DNA of 64,000 bases from Fermentimonas sp. (lineage in GTDB: Bacteria > Bacteroidota > Bacteroidia > Bacteroidales > Dysgonomonadaceae). Positions 19,172 to 27,718 of this stretch are shown one piece after another (position 1 is the stretch's first letter; each line of letters begins with the position of its first letter). The position numbers were made by a program, and so were the translations under genes. The notes below the pieces were generated by a model, which saw only the letters and a program-made list of their open reading frames with translations, did not search any database and was not told the DNA's origin. Location of the stretch: positions 310,001 to 374,000 of the forward strand of contig JAQVXD010000001.1 in the NCBI GenBank assembly GCA_028709385.1. The letters run 5' to 3'.

Positions 19172-19184
19172 ATAGAGTGTAAAG

Positions 19185-19856
19185 ATGGGAAAACTGTATG
19201 TAGTGCCCACACCTGTAGGAAATTTGGAGGATATAACTCTAAGGGCACTGAAAGTGCTTAAAGAGTGTGATGTTGTTTTAGCAGAAGACACACGAACAAG
19301 CAGTGTGCTTATGAAACATTTCGGTATAGAAACCCATATGCAGTCGTATCACAAATTCAATGAACATAAGGCTTCTGATCACCTGGTGGAAAGAATGAAA
19401 TCCGGTGAGATCTTTGCATTGATATCTGATGCAGGAACTCCTGCTATATCAGATCCGGGATATTTGCTTGTGAGAGACTGTATAAGTGAAGGAGTTGAGG
19501 TTGAGTGTCTTCCGGGTGCAACTGCTTTTGTACCAGCACTTGTTGAGTCAGGTTTACCAAATGACCGTTTTTGTTTTGAAGGGTTTCTTCCTCAGAAAAA
19601 AGGGAGGCAGACACGACTCAGACAGCTCTCCGAAGAGGTAAGGACGATGGTCTTTTATGAGTCTCCTTACAGGGTTGTAAAAACACTTACGCAACTGGCT
19701 GATAATTTGGGGAATGAAAGGGCTGCATCTGTTTCCAGAGAGATTTCCAAAATGTATGCAGAAACAGTGAGAGGGACACTTGAAGAATTAACAAATCACT
19801 TTAAAGTAAACGAACCAAGGGGTGAGTTTGTTATAGTAGTTAAAGGTAAGGATTAA
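19185..19856 (+). CDS. rsmI: 16S rRNA (cytidine1402-2'-O)-methyltransferase RsmI
   Basis: Methylates the 2'-hydroxyl of C1402 in 16S rRNA, in the decoding centre. The 223-residue sequence has the tetrapyrrole-methylase fold: YVVPTPVGNLEDITLRALKV at the start, the AEDTR motif, ISDAGTPAISDPG, and LPGATAFVPALVESGLP. It also has FEGFLPQKKGRQTRL, typical of RsmI. Length is slightly shorter than the E. coli protein, as is usual in Bacteroidetes. It follows the charged hypothetical gene by 13 bp. Confidence 0.95.
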   Translation: MGKLYVVPTPVGNLEDITLRALKVLKECDVVLAEDTRTSSVLMKHFGIETHMQSYHKFNEHKASDHLVERMKSGEIFALISDAGTPAISDPGYLLVRDCISEGVEVECLPGATAFVPALVESGLPNDRFCFEGFLPQKKGRQTRLRQLSEEVRTMVFYESPYRVVKTLTQLADNLGNERAASVSREISKMYAETVRGTLEELTNHFKVNEPRGEFVIVVKGKD

Positions 19857-19911
19857 TAAAAAAACAGTAAAGAGAATTTTTTATAATTGTAAAATATAAA
19901 TATTATAATTT

Positions 19912-20766
19912 ATGAAAAAAGTATGGATTTTGTTTCTTGTAATGGGACTGATTGTTTCATGTACAAATGTAAAGGAGTCGAAGGAATACAAGGATCTGCA
20001 GGCACAGCGCGACTCTCTTCTAATGCAATCTGCAGATGCAGAAGGTGAGGCTGCAGAAATGATGTCCGTTATTAGTGAGGTGGAGGCAAATTTTGAGAAA
20101 ATAAGAGAAGCTGAGAAGTATATTTCTACTCAATCAGCGCAGTCGGGTGAGATGAGTCAGGATACCAAACAGCGTGTTACTGAAAACTTCAGAATGATTA
20201 ACGAAATCCTGCAGCGCAATAAAGCACAGCTGGATGAACTTAACAGGAAGTACAGCAGCAGCAATACTGAACTCGCGTCACTAAAAAACACAATCAGCAG
20301 GTTAAACCGTGAGATGCAGGAGAGCTCAGGCAGACTTGCAGAGCTTCAGAACGAACTTGCTCTTAAGGATGAGCAGATAGCCCAGCTGTCGCAGGATATT
20401 ACATCTCTGGCGCTGGAAACAGAGCAGCAGGCGGCTACAATTCAGGAGCAGGACAGATCTCTGAATACGGCTTATTATGTATTTGGTACTGCTAATGAAC
20501 TAAAGGATCAGAAAATTCTTTCAGGTGGTTTTTTACAGGCAACGCGTGTAATGCAGGATACTTTTAATAAAGACTATTTTCTGCAGATTGATATTCGTGA
20601 AGTCACCAAGATTCCTTTATATGCAAAAAAGGGAAAACTTTGGTCTACACACCCTGAAGGAACTTATGAGTTTGTAACCGGAGATGACGGGAATATTGTT
20701 TTCCAGATAACAGATACTCAGCGTTTCTGGAGTCTGACCAAATACCTAATCATTGAAGTAAGCTGA
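19912..20766 (+). CDS. coiled-coil lipoprotein of unknown function
   Basis: A 284-residue predicted lipoprotein (MKKVWILFLVMGLIVSC). Residues about 25-185 are almost wholly coiled coil with heptad-like L/I/A spacing (RDSLLMQSADAEGEAAEMM, LNRKYSSSNTELASLKNTIS, LKDEQIAQLSQDITSLALE). A compact C-terminal domain (about 190-284) with YYVFGTANELKDQKILSGGF and EGTYEFVTGDDGNIVFQITD follows. The family is common in Bacteroidales but has no role I can name; an envelope spacer or scaffold is a guess. The next gene begins 8 bp after the stop, so the two are probably one operon. Confidence 0.75.
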   Translation: MKKVWILFLVMGLIVSCTNVKESKEYKDLQAQRDSLLMQSADAEGEAAEMMSVISEVEANFEKIREAEKYISTQSAQSGEMSQDTKQRVTENFRMINEILQRNKAQLDELNRKYSSSNTELASLKNTISRLNREMQESSGRLAELQNELALKDEQIAQLSQDITSLALETEQQAATIQEQDRSLNTAYYVFGTANELKDQKILSGGFLQATRVMQDTFNKDYFLQIDIREVTKIPLYAKKGKLWSTHPEGTYEFVTGDDGNIVFQITDTQRFWSLTKYLIIEVS

Positions 20767-20774
20767 TCGGGTTG

Positions 20775-21464
20775 ATGTACGAAAACTTATTTATTGATCT
20801 TGATGACACACTGTGGGACATCCATCTGAATGGCAAGGAGTGTCTTGAGGAGATTTATAAAGATTACGGATATTCTGAATATTATCCTACATTTCAGGAT
20901 TATTACAAGGTTTATATGCCAAGTAATAATCATTTGTGGGGGTTATACCGTCAGGGAGTAATTAAAAAAGAAGAGCTTATTGTTGAACGATTTTTGGTTC
21001 CTGTAAGGGAGTTTGGAATAAATGACCCTGAATATGCTAAAAATCTAAGCGATGATTTTCTTGAAAGGACAACAAGAAAAACACGCCTCATTGACGGTAC
21101 CATCGAGCTTTTGGAATACCTGAAGCCCAGATACCGGATGCATATCCTTTCTAACGGATTCAGGGAGGTTCAATATAAAAAGATCGAAAATTCAGGTTTG
21201 AGAAAGTACTTCGATAAAATAATCCTTTCGGAGGATGCTAATATCAATAAGCCTAACGAGGGAATGTTTACTTACGCTCTGATAAACACCAACTCTAAGC
21301 GTAATAAAACGATTATGATTGGTGACAGCTGGGAAGCTGATATTGTAGGTGCAAAGAACAGCAGGATTGACCAGATCTGGTTCAATCCTGCACAATTTGA
21401 GCCTGATGGTTTTGAGCCAACATATACTGTTGACTCCCTGTTGAAAATAAAGGATATACTATAA
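20775..21464 (+). CDS. HAD-superfamily hydrolase, YjjG-type nucleotidase-like
   Basis: Predicted phosphatase of the haloacid dehalogenase superfamily. Motif I is FIDLDDTLWD with the nucleophile and acid aspartates; motif II is MHILSNGF; motif III is the Lys of DANINKPNEGMF; motif IV is MIGDSWEADIVGA. The layout and the four-helix cap match YjjG-type noncanonical pyrimidine nucleotidases, which dephosphorylate dUMP/dTMP-like substrates; specificity is inferred. I use the ATG at 20775; an in-frame TTG directly before it is less likely. The 3' end overlaps the convergent arcA gene by 6 bp. Confidence 0.85.
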   Translation: MYENLFIDLDDTLWDIHLNGKECLEEIYKDYGYSEYYPTFQDYYKVYMPSNNHLWGLYRQGVIKKEELIVERFLVPVREFGINDPEYAKNLSDDFLERTTRKTRLIDGTIELLEYLKPRYRMHILSNGFREVQYKKIENSGLRKYFDKIILSEDANINKPNEGMFTYALINTNSKRNKTIMIGDSWEADIVGAKNSRIDQIWFNPAQFEPDGFEPTYTVDSLLKIKDIL

Positions 21465-22721
21465 CTGACTCCTGCGTAATGGCATTGTCATGCAACGGGG
21501 ACCGCCTCCTCCGCGAGGTAGTTCTGATCCCTCTATTGTAATAACGCATTTTTTTGTCGAGTCGATGCTGAAATTGTCGTTTATAACATCTCGTGCAGTA
21601 ACAATTTCAAAACCATTCTTGTTTAGTTCTTCGAGAGTGTGAATGTTACGTGCGTATGAAATTACTTTGCCTGGTGCTATTGCAAGGAAATTAGCACCAC
21701 TATGCCATTGTTCTCTTTCCTGATCCCACTCATCTGCTTTTCCTCCGCATACCACAGGCTCCAGATCTATTCCAAGTTTTCTGAGCAGACTAAGTATTCC
21801 TGCGGCTGATGATATTTTGACAACCTTGCCGTTCTCAATCTGCATATGCACAGTTTGATAGGGTGAGCTGTTCATAATTAATGGTTTGTATACCATGGCA
21901 GTGTTTGTGTCAAGCATGGTGAATACCATATCCAGATGAATAAATGATTCGGGCGACTCCGGCAGTTGTTGTACGATAACATGCTTTTTGCCGTTTCCGG
22001 TTTTACAAAACTCCTGTACCAGTAAATCTATTCCCTGAGAGCTTGTCCTGGAGCCGTTTCCTATAAGCAAAATATCATCGCTTATCACAAGTATATCACC
22101 GCCTTCTACCTTCACTAAGGGGTTATTGTTTGATATATCGTATGTGTTAATTATATTAGAATCGAAGAATAGTCCGCTTTCAAAAATAGCATCCATAATA
22201 AGTGATTCGCGAAGTCGCACACTATTAGCCATCTTACATATTATTGCGTTATTACCTATTATAGCGCTGGCGTCGCGTGTGAAGTAAAAATTGTAAAGTG
22301 GCTTAAGTGCATAATACTCTTCACGTAAGAAGTCTGTAAGAGTGTTAATCTTAATCGGCAATCCTTCTATTAATATCTTCGACAGGTTTTGGGGAGAGAG
22401 TTTCATGAGGTAATCTACATATCCCGAGACCTGCTCCAAATCACTTATCTTTAGAATAAGCTGTTCCTTTAGATTTTCCTTTTCCAGTAACTTTGTTAAA
22501 AGATCAGAAACTTCATAAACTCTTGAAGTCTTTTTAAGTACCCCATGCAGCTGATCGTACTCTTTACGCGCAATAGACAGATTGAGAATATCGCTGTAAA
22601 GTGCTCTCTGAGCATTACGAGGAGTCATGTTTTCCACTTCCGGTCCTGGATAGTGAACCAACACTGCTTCAAGTTTACCTGTTTCGGATTGTACACTTAA
22701 GGTTGTTTTAGTCTCTGTCAT
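21459..22721 (-). CDS. arcA: arginine deiminase
   Basis: Converts L-arginine to L-citrulline and ammonia in the cytoplasm. Family markers in the 420-residue protein are LEAVLVHYPGPEVENMTP at the start, NFYFTRDASAIIG, VKVEGGDILVISDDILLIGN, the catalytic-histidine segment SFIHLDMVFTMLDT, and the C-terminal RGGGGPRCMTMPLRR. The last carries the nucleophilic cysteine, about residue 410. Length is normal. It stands alone: no ornithine carbamoyltransferase, carbamate kinase or arginine/ornithine antiporter is adjacent, so energy recovery from citrulline would need genes elsewhere. It converges on the HAD gene with a 6-bp overlap. Confidence 0.95.
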   Translation of the reverse strand: MTETKTTLSVQSETGKLEAVLVHYPGPEVENMTPRNAQRALYSDILNLSIARKEYDQLHGVLKKTSRVYEVSDLLTKLLEKENLKEQLILKISDLEQVSGYVDYLMKLSPQNLSKILIEGLPIKINTLTDFLREEYYALKPLYNFYFTRDASAIIGNNAIICKMANSVRLRESLIMDAIFESGLFFDSNIINTYDISNNNPLVKVEGGDILVISDDILLIGNGSRTSSQGIDLLVQEFCKTGNGKKHVIVQQLPESPESFIHLDMVFTMLDTNTAMVYKPLIMNSSPYQTVHMQIENGKVVKISSAAGILSLLRKLGIDLEPVVCGGKADEWDQEREQWHSGANFLAIAPGKVISYARNIHTLEELNKNGFEIVTARDVINDNFSIDSTKKCVITIEGSELPRGGGGPRCMTMPLRRSQL

Positions 22722-22747
22722 ACAAAAATATTAGAAATGTTTATTAA

Positions 22748-22755
22748 CAAAAATA
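22748..22755 (-). promoter_or_regulatory. candidate -7 box for arcA
   Basis: Reads TATTTTTG on the minus strand, a match to TAnnTTTG, 27 bp upstream of the arcA ATG. A second match at 22723-22730 lies too close to the start codon. No clear -33 box is seen. Confidence 0.3.
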
Positions 22756-22815
22756 GAAATTTTATCTGAAATCGACTCCTGGTTTTTCGTAAAACATCAG
22801 TTTTTTTTTAATAAG

Positions 22816-22847
22816 ATTGATATTTACTGTTTTTATGTCTATTTTTG
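22816..22847 (+). promoter_or_regulatory. candidate promoter of the lacI-type gene
   Basis: ATTG (22816-22819; consensus TTTG) is followed after 20 bp by TATTTTTG (22840-22847; consensus TAnnTTTG), giving the spacing of Bacteroidetes housekeeping promoters. The leader would be about 75 nt. A GGAGG at 22915-22919, unusual in this phylum, sits 10 nt before the ATG at 22930. No copy of the LacI-type palindrome is seen here. Confidence 0.45.
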
Positions 22848-22929
22848 ATACGATGATTTTTCTAAAATTGAACTTTTCGCACTTAAAGTAGCCAGATCAT
22901 TATAATTTAAAAATGGAGGCAATTGAAAA

Positions 22930-23955
22930 ATGGGACAAATAACCTTAAAAGATATAGCACATGCGCTTAACTTATCGCCGTCTACTGTTTCCAGGGCAAT
23001 GCGTAATCATCCTGCAATAAGTAAAGAGACTTGCAGAATTGTGCAAGAATATGCAGAAGAGCATAAGTATAAACCCAACAGGCTGGCTTTACAGCTTCGT
23101 ACCAATAAGAATACCACAATCGGTGTAATTGTTCCAGAAATAGTTCACTATTTTTTCTCTACTGTTTTGGATGGTATACAGCAGGAGGCAGAGAGCAAGG
23201 GTTATAATCTGCTTATTTCACACTCAAACGAGGATTACGAGAGGGAGGTAAGAAGTGTAGAGACACTGCTGGATGCACGAGTATGCGGTATTCTCATATC
23301 ACAATCTAAAACAACTCTGAAATTTGACCATTTTCAGGATATTATTGACAACAATGTACATTTGCTTTTTTTTGATCGTATTTGTACAGGCATAAATACC
23401 GATAAAGTTGTTGTTGATGACTATACAGGAGCATTTACTGCTGTCGAATATCTAATTGAGACCGGATGCAGAAATATCGCTTTTTTAGGCTCAGTGCCAT
23501 CAATGCCTATATCAAACAACAGGAGAATGGGTTATGAAGATGCACTGCGAAAACATAAAATTGAAATTAATAAGAGTTTGATTGAGGTTTGTGATACAGT
23601 TGGCCTTGCAAAAAAGCTTATACCTGAAATACTGAAACATAATCCTGTTCCTGATGCATTCTTTTGCATAAATGATGAGGTTGCGGCATACTGCATACAA
23701 ATAGCTAAAAGTATGGGTTTTAATGTGCCGGAGGATATTTCTGTTTGCGGATTTACTAACAGTTATATTACAGAGGTTACTTACCCCCGGCTTACCAGTG
23801 TTGATCAGCACGGTTTTGAAATGGGTAAAGTTGCTGCCCGCTTGCTTATAAATCGTATTGAAGGAAAAGAGAAGAAGGAGGGGGTAGTGAGCAGAGTTAT
23901 TAAAACAGAACTGGTGGTAAAGGAGTCAACTAAGCTGGTGCAAACGTTTGCGTAA
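22930..23955 (+). CDS. LacI-family transcriptional regulator of the starch locus
   Basis: DNA-binding sugar-responsive regulator of 341 residues. The N-terminal helix-turn-helix and hinge read ITLKDIAHALNLSPSTVSRA and HKYKPNRLALQLRTNK. The rest is a periplasmic-binding-protein-like effector domain (NTTIGVIVPEIVHYFFST, VCGILISQSK, DAFFCINDEVAAYCIQ, DISVCGFTNSYITEVTYPRL). It is the first gene of a plus-strand group with the MFS transporter and a GH13 enzyme. Two palindromes of LacI type lie nearby, one inside its own last codons and one upstream of susC, so it probably regulates both arms of the starch locus. This replaces the SusR-type regulator of the Bacteroides thetaiotaomicron sus locus. 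The inducer, perhaps maltose or a maltodextrin, is inferred. Confidence 0.92.
   Translation: MGQITLKDIAHALNLSPSTVSRAMRNHPAISKETCRIVQEYAEEHKYKPNRLALQLRTNKNTTIGVIVPEIVHYFFSTVLDGIQQEAESKGYNLLISHSNEDYEREVRSVETLLDARVCGILISQSKTTLKFDHFQDIIDNNVHLLFFDRICTGINTDKVVVDDYTGAFTAVEYLIETGCRNIAFLGSVPSMPISNNRRMGYEDALRKHKIEINKSLIEVCDTVGLAKKLIPEILKHNPVPDAFFCINDEVAAYCIQIAKSMGFNVPEDISVCGFTNSYITEVTYPRLTSVDQHGFEMGKVAARLLINRIEGKEKKEGVVSRVIKTELVVKESTKLVQTFA
23939..23952. promoter_or_regulatory. LacI-type operator upstream of the MFS gene
   Basis: TGCAAACGTTTGCG, containing the perfect 12-bp palindrome GCAAACGTTTGC centred on CG as in LacI/PurR-family operators. It overlaps the last codons of the regulator gene (encoding VQTFA) and ends just before its stop codon. 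Its centre is 68.5 bp upstream of the last base of the -7 box at 24007-24014. Confidence 0.7.
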
Positions 23956-24006
23956 ACGTAACCTGAATTACATGGCTTTTCTGAGCATTTACTTCGAAAA
24001 CCCGTG

Positions 24007-24014
24007 TATATTTG
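24007..24014 (+). promoter_or_regulatory. candidate -7 box for the MFS-GH13 operon
   Basis: TATATTTG matches TAnnTTTG and lies 55 bp before the MFS ATG. No TTTG lies at the usual -33 spacing; instead TTTTCTGAGCAT occurs at 23977-23988, an element also found upstream of susC. Lack of a -33 box would suit an activator-dependent promoter. Confidence 0.55.
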
Positions 24015-24069
24015 TCAGATATCAAGCTTCATAACATGAAATGTACTTAAATCATTTAATCTAAACAAC

Positions 24070-25599
24070 ATGAAGAAAAGACGATTATCCTTTTGGGAGA
24101 TATGGAATATGAGCTTCGGTTTCTTAGGTATTCAGTTTGGCTTTGCTTTACAGAACGCTAACGTCAGCCGTATTTTTGAAACATTGGGTGCCAAAGTAGA
24201 AGATATCCCTATTTTATGGATAGCTGCGCCAATAACAGGATTGATAGTTCAACCTATTATAGGTCATTTCAGCGATAAAACGTGGAACCGTTTTGGTCGT
24301 CGTCGTCCCTACTTTATGATAGGTGCCATTTTTACTACATTAGCACTTTTCATAATGCCAAATTCACCATCATTATGGATTGCTGCAGGAATGCTTTGGA
24401 TAATGGATGCTTCAATTAACATCTCTATGGAGCCGTTCAGGGCATTTGTGGGTGATAATCTGCCCTCAGAGCAAAGAACGATGGGATTTGCCATGCAGAG
24501 TTTCTTTATAGGTACTGGTGCTGTGATTGCGTCTGCTTTGCCTTATATACTGACAAACTGGTTTGGGGTACCCAATACTGCAGCGGAGGGTATTATTCCT
24601 CAATCTGTCAAGCTCTCTTTTTATATTGGCGGGGTGGTGCTGCTTGCATCTGTATTGTATACTGTTTTAACATCAAAGGAGTATTCACCTGAGGAGCTGG
24701 CTGCTTTTGAAGAGGAGAAAGAGAAGTCAACGGGTATAAAGGCTGTAATAAAAACACCTGTGACTTCAGATCAGTTTATGAAAAGAGGGGTTATATGGAC
24801 TCTCGCAGGTATTGTTGCAACACTCCTGATAAAGGTCTTTAAACTTGATCTCGATAATGCACAGCTATATATTGTATCAGGACTTATCCTGGCTTTTGGC
24901 CTGATTCTAATTATTTCTGCATTAATTACACGAAAAAATAATCAGCCTAAAGGAATGGTTGGTATTATGAATGATCTGCTGCATATGCCTAAGACAATGG
25001 GGCAGCTGGCAGTAGTTCAGTTTTTCTCCTGGCTTGCTTTTTATGCAATGTGGATATACACTACTCCTGCAATAACTCAGCACATTTATGGCACAACAGA
25101 TTCAAGTTCTGTACTATATAATCAGGGCGCAAACTGGGTGGGTGTTCTTTTTGCTGTCTATAATGGTGTTTCTGCTATAAGTGCATTTTTGCTTCCACTC
25201 ATAGCTCGTCAAATAGGACGCAGGGCTACTCATGCAGTAGCCTTGGCTTTAGGAGGGATATCGTTTATCTCTCTTTACTTTATTAAAGATCCTAATATCT
25301 TGCTGATACCCATGATAGGAGTAGGTTTTGCATGGGGAAGCATACTGTCTATGCCTTATGCAATACTGACTGGATCACTCCCTGCTGATAAAATGGGTAC
25401 TTATATGGGTATATTCAATTTCTTTATTGTAATACCACAGATACTGGCTGCAAGTATACTTGGATTTATTACCCGCGAATTGTTTCACGGACAGGTAATA
25501 CTTACTTTGGTTCTTGCAGGTTGTTCCCTTGTTTTGGGTGCGTTTAGTGTATTTATCGTTCAGGACAGGGATGATGTTTATCGCCTGAAGAGAAAGTGA
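24070..25599 (+). CDS. MFS sugar transporter (SLC45/GPH-like), likely maltose or maltodextrin uptake
   Basis: Inner-membrane proton- or cation-coupled sugar transporter of 509 residues with about 12 membrane segments. The family marker is the loop RFGRRRPYFMIG after helix 2, preceded by LIVQPIIGHFSDKTWN, as in SLC45-type and related sugar symporters. Other features are MNMSFGFLGIQFGFALQNAN-type helix 1 residues and a central cytoplasmic loop (about 215-245) rich in E and K. It lies between the LacI-type regulator and a GH13 enzyme, so maltose or maltodextrin is the expected substrate. That substrate is inferred from context, not from residues. Confidence 0.87.
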   Translation: MKKRRLSFWEIWNMSFGFLGIQFGFALQNANVSRIFETLGAKVEDIPILWIAAPITGLIVQPIIGHFSDKTWNRFGRRRPYFMIGAIFTTLALFIMPNSPSLWIAAGMLWIMDASINISMEPFRAFVGDNLPSEQRTMGFAMQSFFIGTGAVIASALPYILTNWFGVPNTAAEGIIPQSVKLSFYIGGVVLLASVLYTVLTSKEYSPEELAAFEEEKEKSTGIKAVIKTPVTSDQFMKRGVIWTLAGIVATLLIKVFKLDLDNAQLYIVSGLILAFGLILIISALITRKNNQPKGMVGIMNDLLHMPKTMGQLAVVQFFSWLAFYAMWIYTTPAITQHIYGTTDSSSVLYNQGANWVGVLFAVYNGVSAISAFLLPLIARQIGRRATHAVALALGGISFISLYFIKDPNILLIPMIGVGFAWGSILSMPYAILTGSLPADKMGTYMGIFNFFIVIPQILAASILGFITRELFHGQVILTLVLAGCSLVLGAFSVFIVQDRDDVYRLKRK

Positions 25600-25665
25600 G
25601 TAATTATTTACACGGTTAACATGTAAATGTGATTTGTTTCCGGAAGCTTCTAAAAGTATAATATA

Positions 25666-27000
25666 ATGAGCAAAAGATTTAACATACAATATTTCTTGTT
25701 AATAGCGGCAACGTTATTGGTGTCTTGCGGTGTTGAAAGTGTGCATCCGGAGTGGACTTACAATGCTGTAATCTATGAGGTTAATACTCGCCAGTTTACA
25801 CCAGAAGGAACTTTTAACGCTTTGAGGGAACATCTTCCGCGACTTCAGGAGCTCGGTGTTGATATTCTTTGGTTTATGCCCGTACAAACAATTGGTGAGG
25901 TGGATCGTAAAGGTACTCTCGGAAGCTATTATTCTATAAAAAATTATACCGAAGTTAATAGTGAATTCGGCACACTTGATGATTTTAAATCAGTTGTAGA
26001 TGAAGCGCACAATCTGGGTATGAAGGTTGTACTGGATTGGGTGGCCAATCATACTTCAAGAGATGCCGTGTGGGTTGAGGAGCATCCGGAATGGTATGTC
26101 AGAGATAGTTTGGGAGGCCTTGCTGTAAGGTACGACTGGACAGATATTGCTCAGTTGGATTATGGCATTGAGGAGTTACGCACAGAGATGATCAGGTCTA
26201 TGATGTACTGGATAAATGAAGCTGACATAGATGGTTTCAGATGTGACGTGGCATATGAATTGCCTACCGATTTTTGGGTGGCTGCAAGTGATTCACTTAA
26301 ATCTCTCAAGTCTGATATATTTCTCTTGGCAGAGGCTGAAAAACCTGAGTTGAACGAAACAGTTTTCAATGCATACTATGCCTGGGATTTTCATCATACT
26401 ATGAATTCGGTAGCTCAGGGAAAAGGAGATGTTGATTCACTCCGTTTGTCGTTAAGTAACATGATAAGTAATTTCCCTTCACACGCAATACCAATGTTTT
26501 TTACATCCAATCATGATGAAAACTCCTGGAGTGGTACAGAGTTCGAGCGTATGGGTGATGCTGCTGAAGCTTTCGCTGCACTGACACATGTTTTGCCCGG
26601 TATGCCTCTGATATATAGTGGTCAGGAAGTAGGATCCGATAACCGACTTGAATTCTTCGAAAAGGATACAATCGACTGGACAGATCCTGATAATTTTAGC
26701 GGTTTTTATGCTGTTCTGAGTAACTTAAAAGAGCATAACCCTGCACTTCAGTCACAGGAAAGGCATGGCGAAACGATTGAGATTGCCAACAGTAATCCGG
26801 AGAGTGTTTGGTCATTCAGCAGAACATATGACGACAGTGAAGTTATTTCAGTCTTCAACCTTACTGACCAGGAAGTGAACGTAACGTTCAATGAACAGAT
26901 TCCAGGCAGAGGTTATTATTCCTTCCCTGATTCCAATAGGGCAGAATCAGTGAAAGAGATGACACTCGCACCGTGGTCATATCGGATTTATTTTAAATAG
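25666..27000 (+). CDS. GH13 alpha-amylase-family lipoprotein
   Basis: Alpha-glucan-degrading enzyme of family GH13, 444 residues, with a lipoprotein signal (LLIAATLLVSCG). The (beta/alpha)8 barrel starts at VIYEVNTRQFTPEGTF. It shows region I VVLDWVANHTS, region II DGFRCDVAYELP with the nucleophile Asp, region III IFLLAEAEKPEL with the acid/base Glu, and region IV FFTSNHDENSW with the transition-state Asp. A short all-beta C-terminal domain closes the protein. There is no separate carbohydrate-binding module, so it probably acts on short maltodextrins in the periplasm. It follows the MFS gene by 66 bp and is presumably in the same operon. Confidence 0.92.
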   Translation: MSKRFNIQYFLLIAATLLVSCGVESVHPEWTYNAVIYEVNTRQFTPEGTFNALREHLPRLQELGVDILWFMPVQTIGEVDRKGTLGSYYSIKNYTEVNSEFGTLDDFKSVVDEAHNLGMKVVLDWVANHTSRDAVWVEEHPEWYVRDSLGGLAVRYDWTDIAQLDYGIEELRTEMIRSMMYWINEADIDGFRCDVAYELPTDFWVAASDSLKSLKSDIFLLAEAEKPELNETVFNAYYAWDFHHTMNSVAQGKGDVDSLRLSLSNMISNFPSHAIPMFFTSNHDENSWSGTEFERMGDAAEAFAALTHVLPGMPLIYSGQEVGSDNRLEFFEKDTIDWTDPDNFSGFYAVLSNLKEHNPALQSQERHGETIEIANSNPESVWSFSRTYDDSEVISVFNLTDQEVNVTFNEQIPGRGYYSFPDSNRAESVKEMTLAPWSYRIYFK

Positions 27001-27033
27001 TTCAGGTAATCTGATGCAGTTCAGTTAATCTGA
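27001..27033. repeat. pair of direct repeats between convergent genes
   Basis: TTCAGGTAATCTGA (27001-27014) and TTCAGTTAATCTGA (27020-27033) differ at one base and have a 19-bp period. Each also contains an inverted TTCAG/CTGA arm. They fill the 39-bp gap between the GH13 stop and the flavodoxin stop, so a role in 3'-end formation for both genes is possible. Confidence 0.5.
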
Positions 27034-27039
27034 ATAAGT

Positions 27040-27546
27040 TTAAGACAGGTGTGGTTTGAGCTGTTCCACCCAGTTAACTATACGCTCTTCAGTCAGTTCA
27101 GGCTCATAGTCGTCATCCAGAGGCAATCCGACGAACTGATCAGCTACAACTGCTCTGGAGTATTCAAAGTCGTATCCTTCGGTTGAAACCTGGCCAATTA
27201 CTGTAGCTCCCTGTTTTACTACCATCTCATAAAGTATACCAATTGCATCAACAAATGAGCTGGGGTATATAGAGGCATCTCCCATTCCGAATAGTGCTAC
27301 TTTTTTCCCTGTGAGATCCAGCTGCTCGAGTTTAGGGTAGAAGTCATTCCAGTCGTCCTGCAGATCCTGAACACCCCATGTAGAAACCCCCAATATAAGT
27401 ACATCGTGATTCTTAAACGGTTCCTCATCGCCGTCGTAAATATCTGATAAAGTGGGAGAATAATCTGCCAGTAATTCAGCTATTTTCTCGGCTGCATCTT
27501 TAGTGTGCTCTGTACTTGATCCGTAAATGATTGCTATCGACTTCAT
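27040..27546 (-). CDS. fldA: flavodoxin (long-chain)
   Basis: Small FMN-binding electron carrier, 168 residues, cytoplasmic. The phosphate-binding loop is IAIIYGSSTEHTKDAAEKIA at the N-terminus. FMN-contacting segments are LGVSTWGVQDLQDDW, with the stacking tryptophan, and ALFGMGDASIYPSSFVDAI. The inserted segment ATVIGQVSTEGYDFEYSRAV identifies the long-chain class. It lies between the two arms of the starch locus on the minus strand, with its own candidate promoter at 27599-27632 and no obvious functional link to glycan use. Confidence 0.93.
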   Translation of the reverse strand: MKSIAIIYGSSTEHTKDAAEKIAELLADYSPTLSDIYDGDEEPFKNHDVLILGVSTWGVQDLQDDWNDFYPKLEQLDLTGKKVALFGMGDASIYPSSFVDAIGILYEMVVKQGATVIGQVSTEGYDFEYSRAVVADQFVGLPLDDDYEPELTEERIVNWVEQLKPHLS

Positions 27547-27598
27547 TTGATTTATCTTTTATAATTTTTAATCTGTGATTTTTGTAATGTTATACTCG

Positions 27599-27632
27599 CA
27601 AAGATAACACAAGTTTCAAAATTGCCAACAAA
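27599..27632 (-). promoter_or_regulatory. candidate flavodoxin promoter
   Basis: On the minus strand TTTG (27632-27629) is followed after 22 bp by TATCTTTG (27606-27599), close to the Bacteroidetes TTTG-N19-21-TAnnTTTG pattern. The start codon is 53 bp downstream of the -7 box. Confidence 0.5.
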
Positions 27633-27690
27633 AAAGGCCTCTATTCCTGTTTGAATTAAAGTAGTTAAACATCGGTGCTAAATCGGTCAA

Positions 27691-27718
27691 ATCAACACTG
27701 TAAAAATACAGTGTTGAT
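27691..27718. repeat. perfect palindrome with AAAA loop
   Basis: ATCAACACTGTA (27691-27702) and its exact complement TACAGTGTTGAT (27707-27718) flank AAAA. Neither strand has a T-tract after the stem, so it is not a classical terminator. It lies 59 bp upstream of the flavodoxin -33 candidate, a position compatible with an operator or a structured RNA. Confidence 0.7.

Noticed and set aside
22913-22932. ATG at 22913 as the start of the LacI-type regulator
   Set aside because: It is out of frame with the helix-turn-helix sequence; the ATG at 22930 begins directly at the conserved domain.
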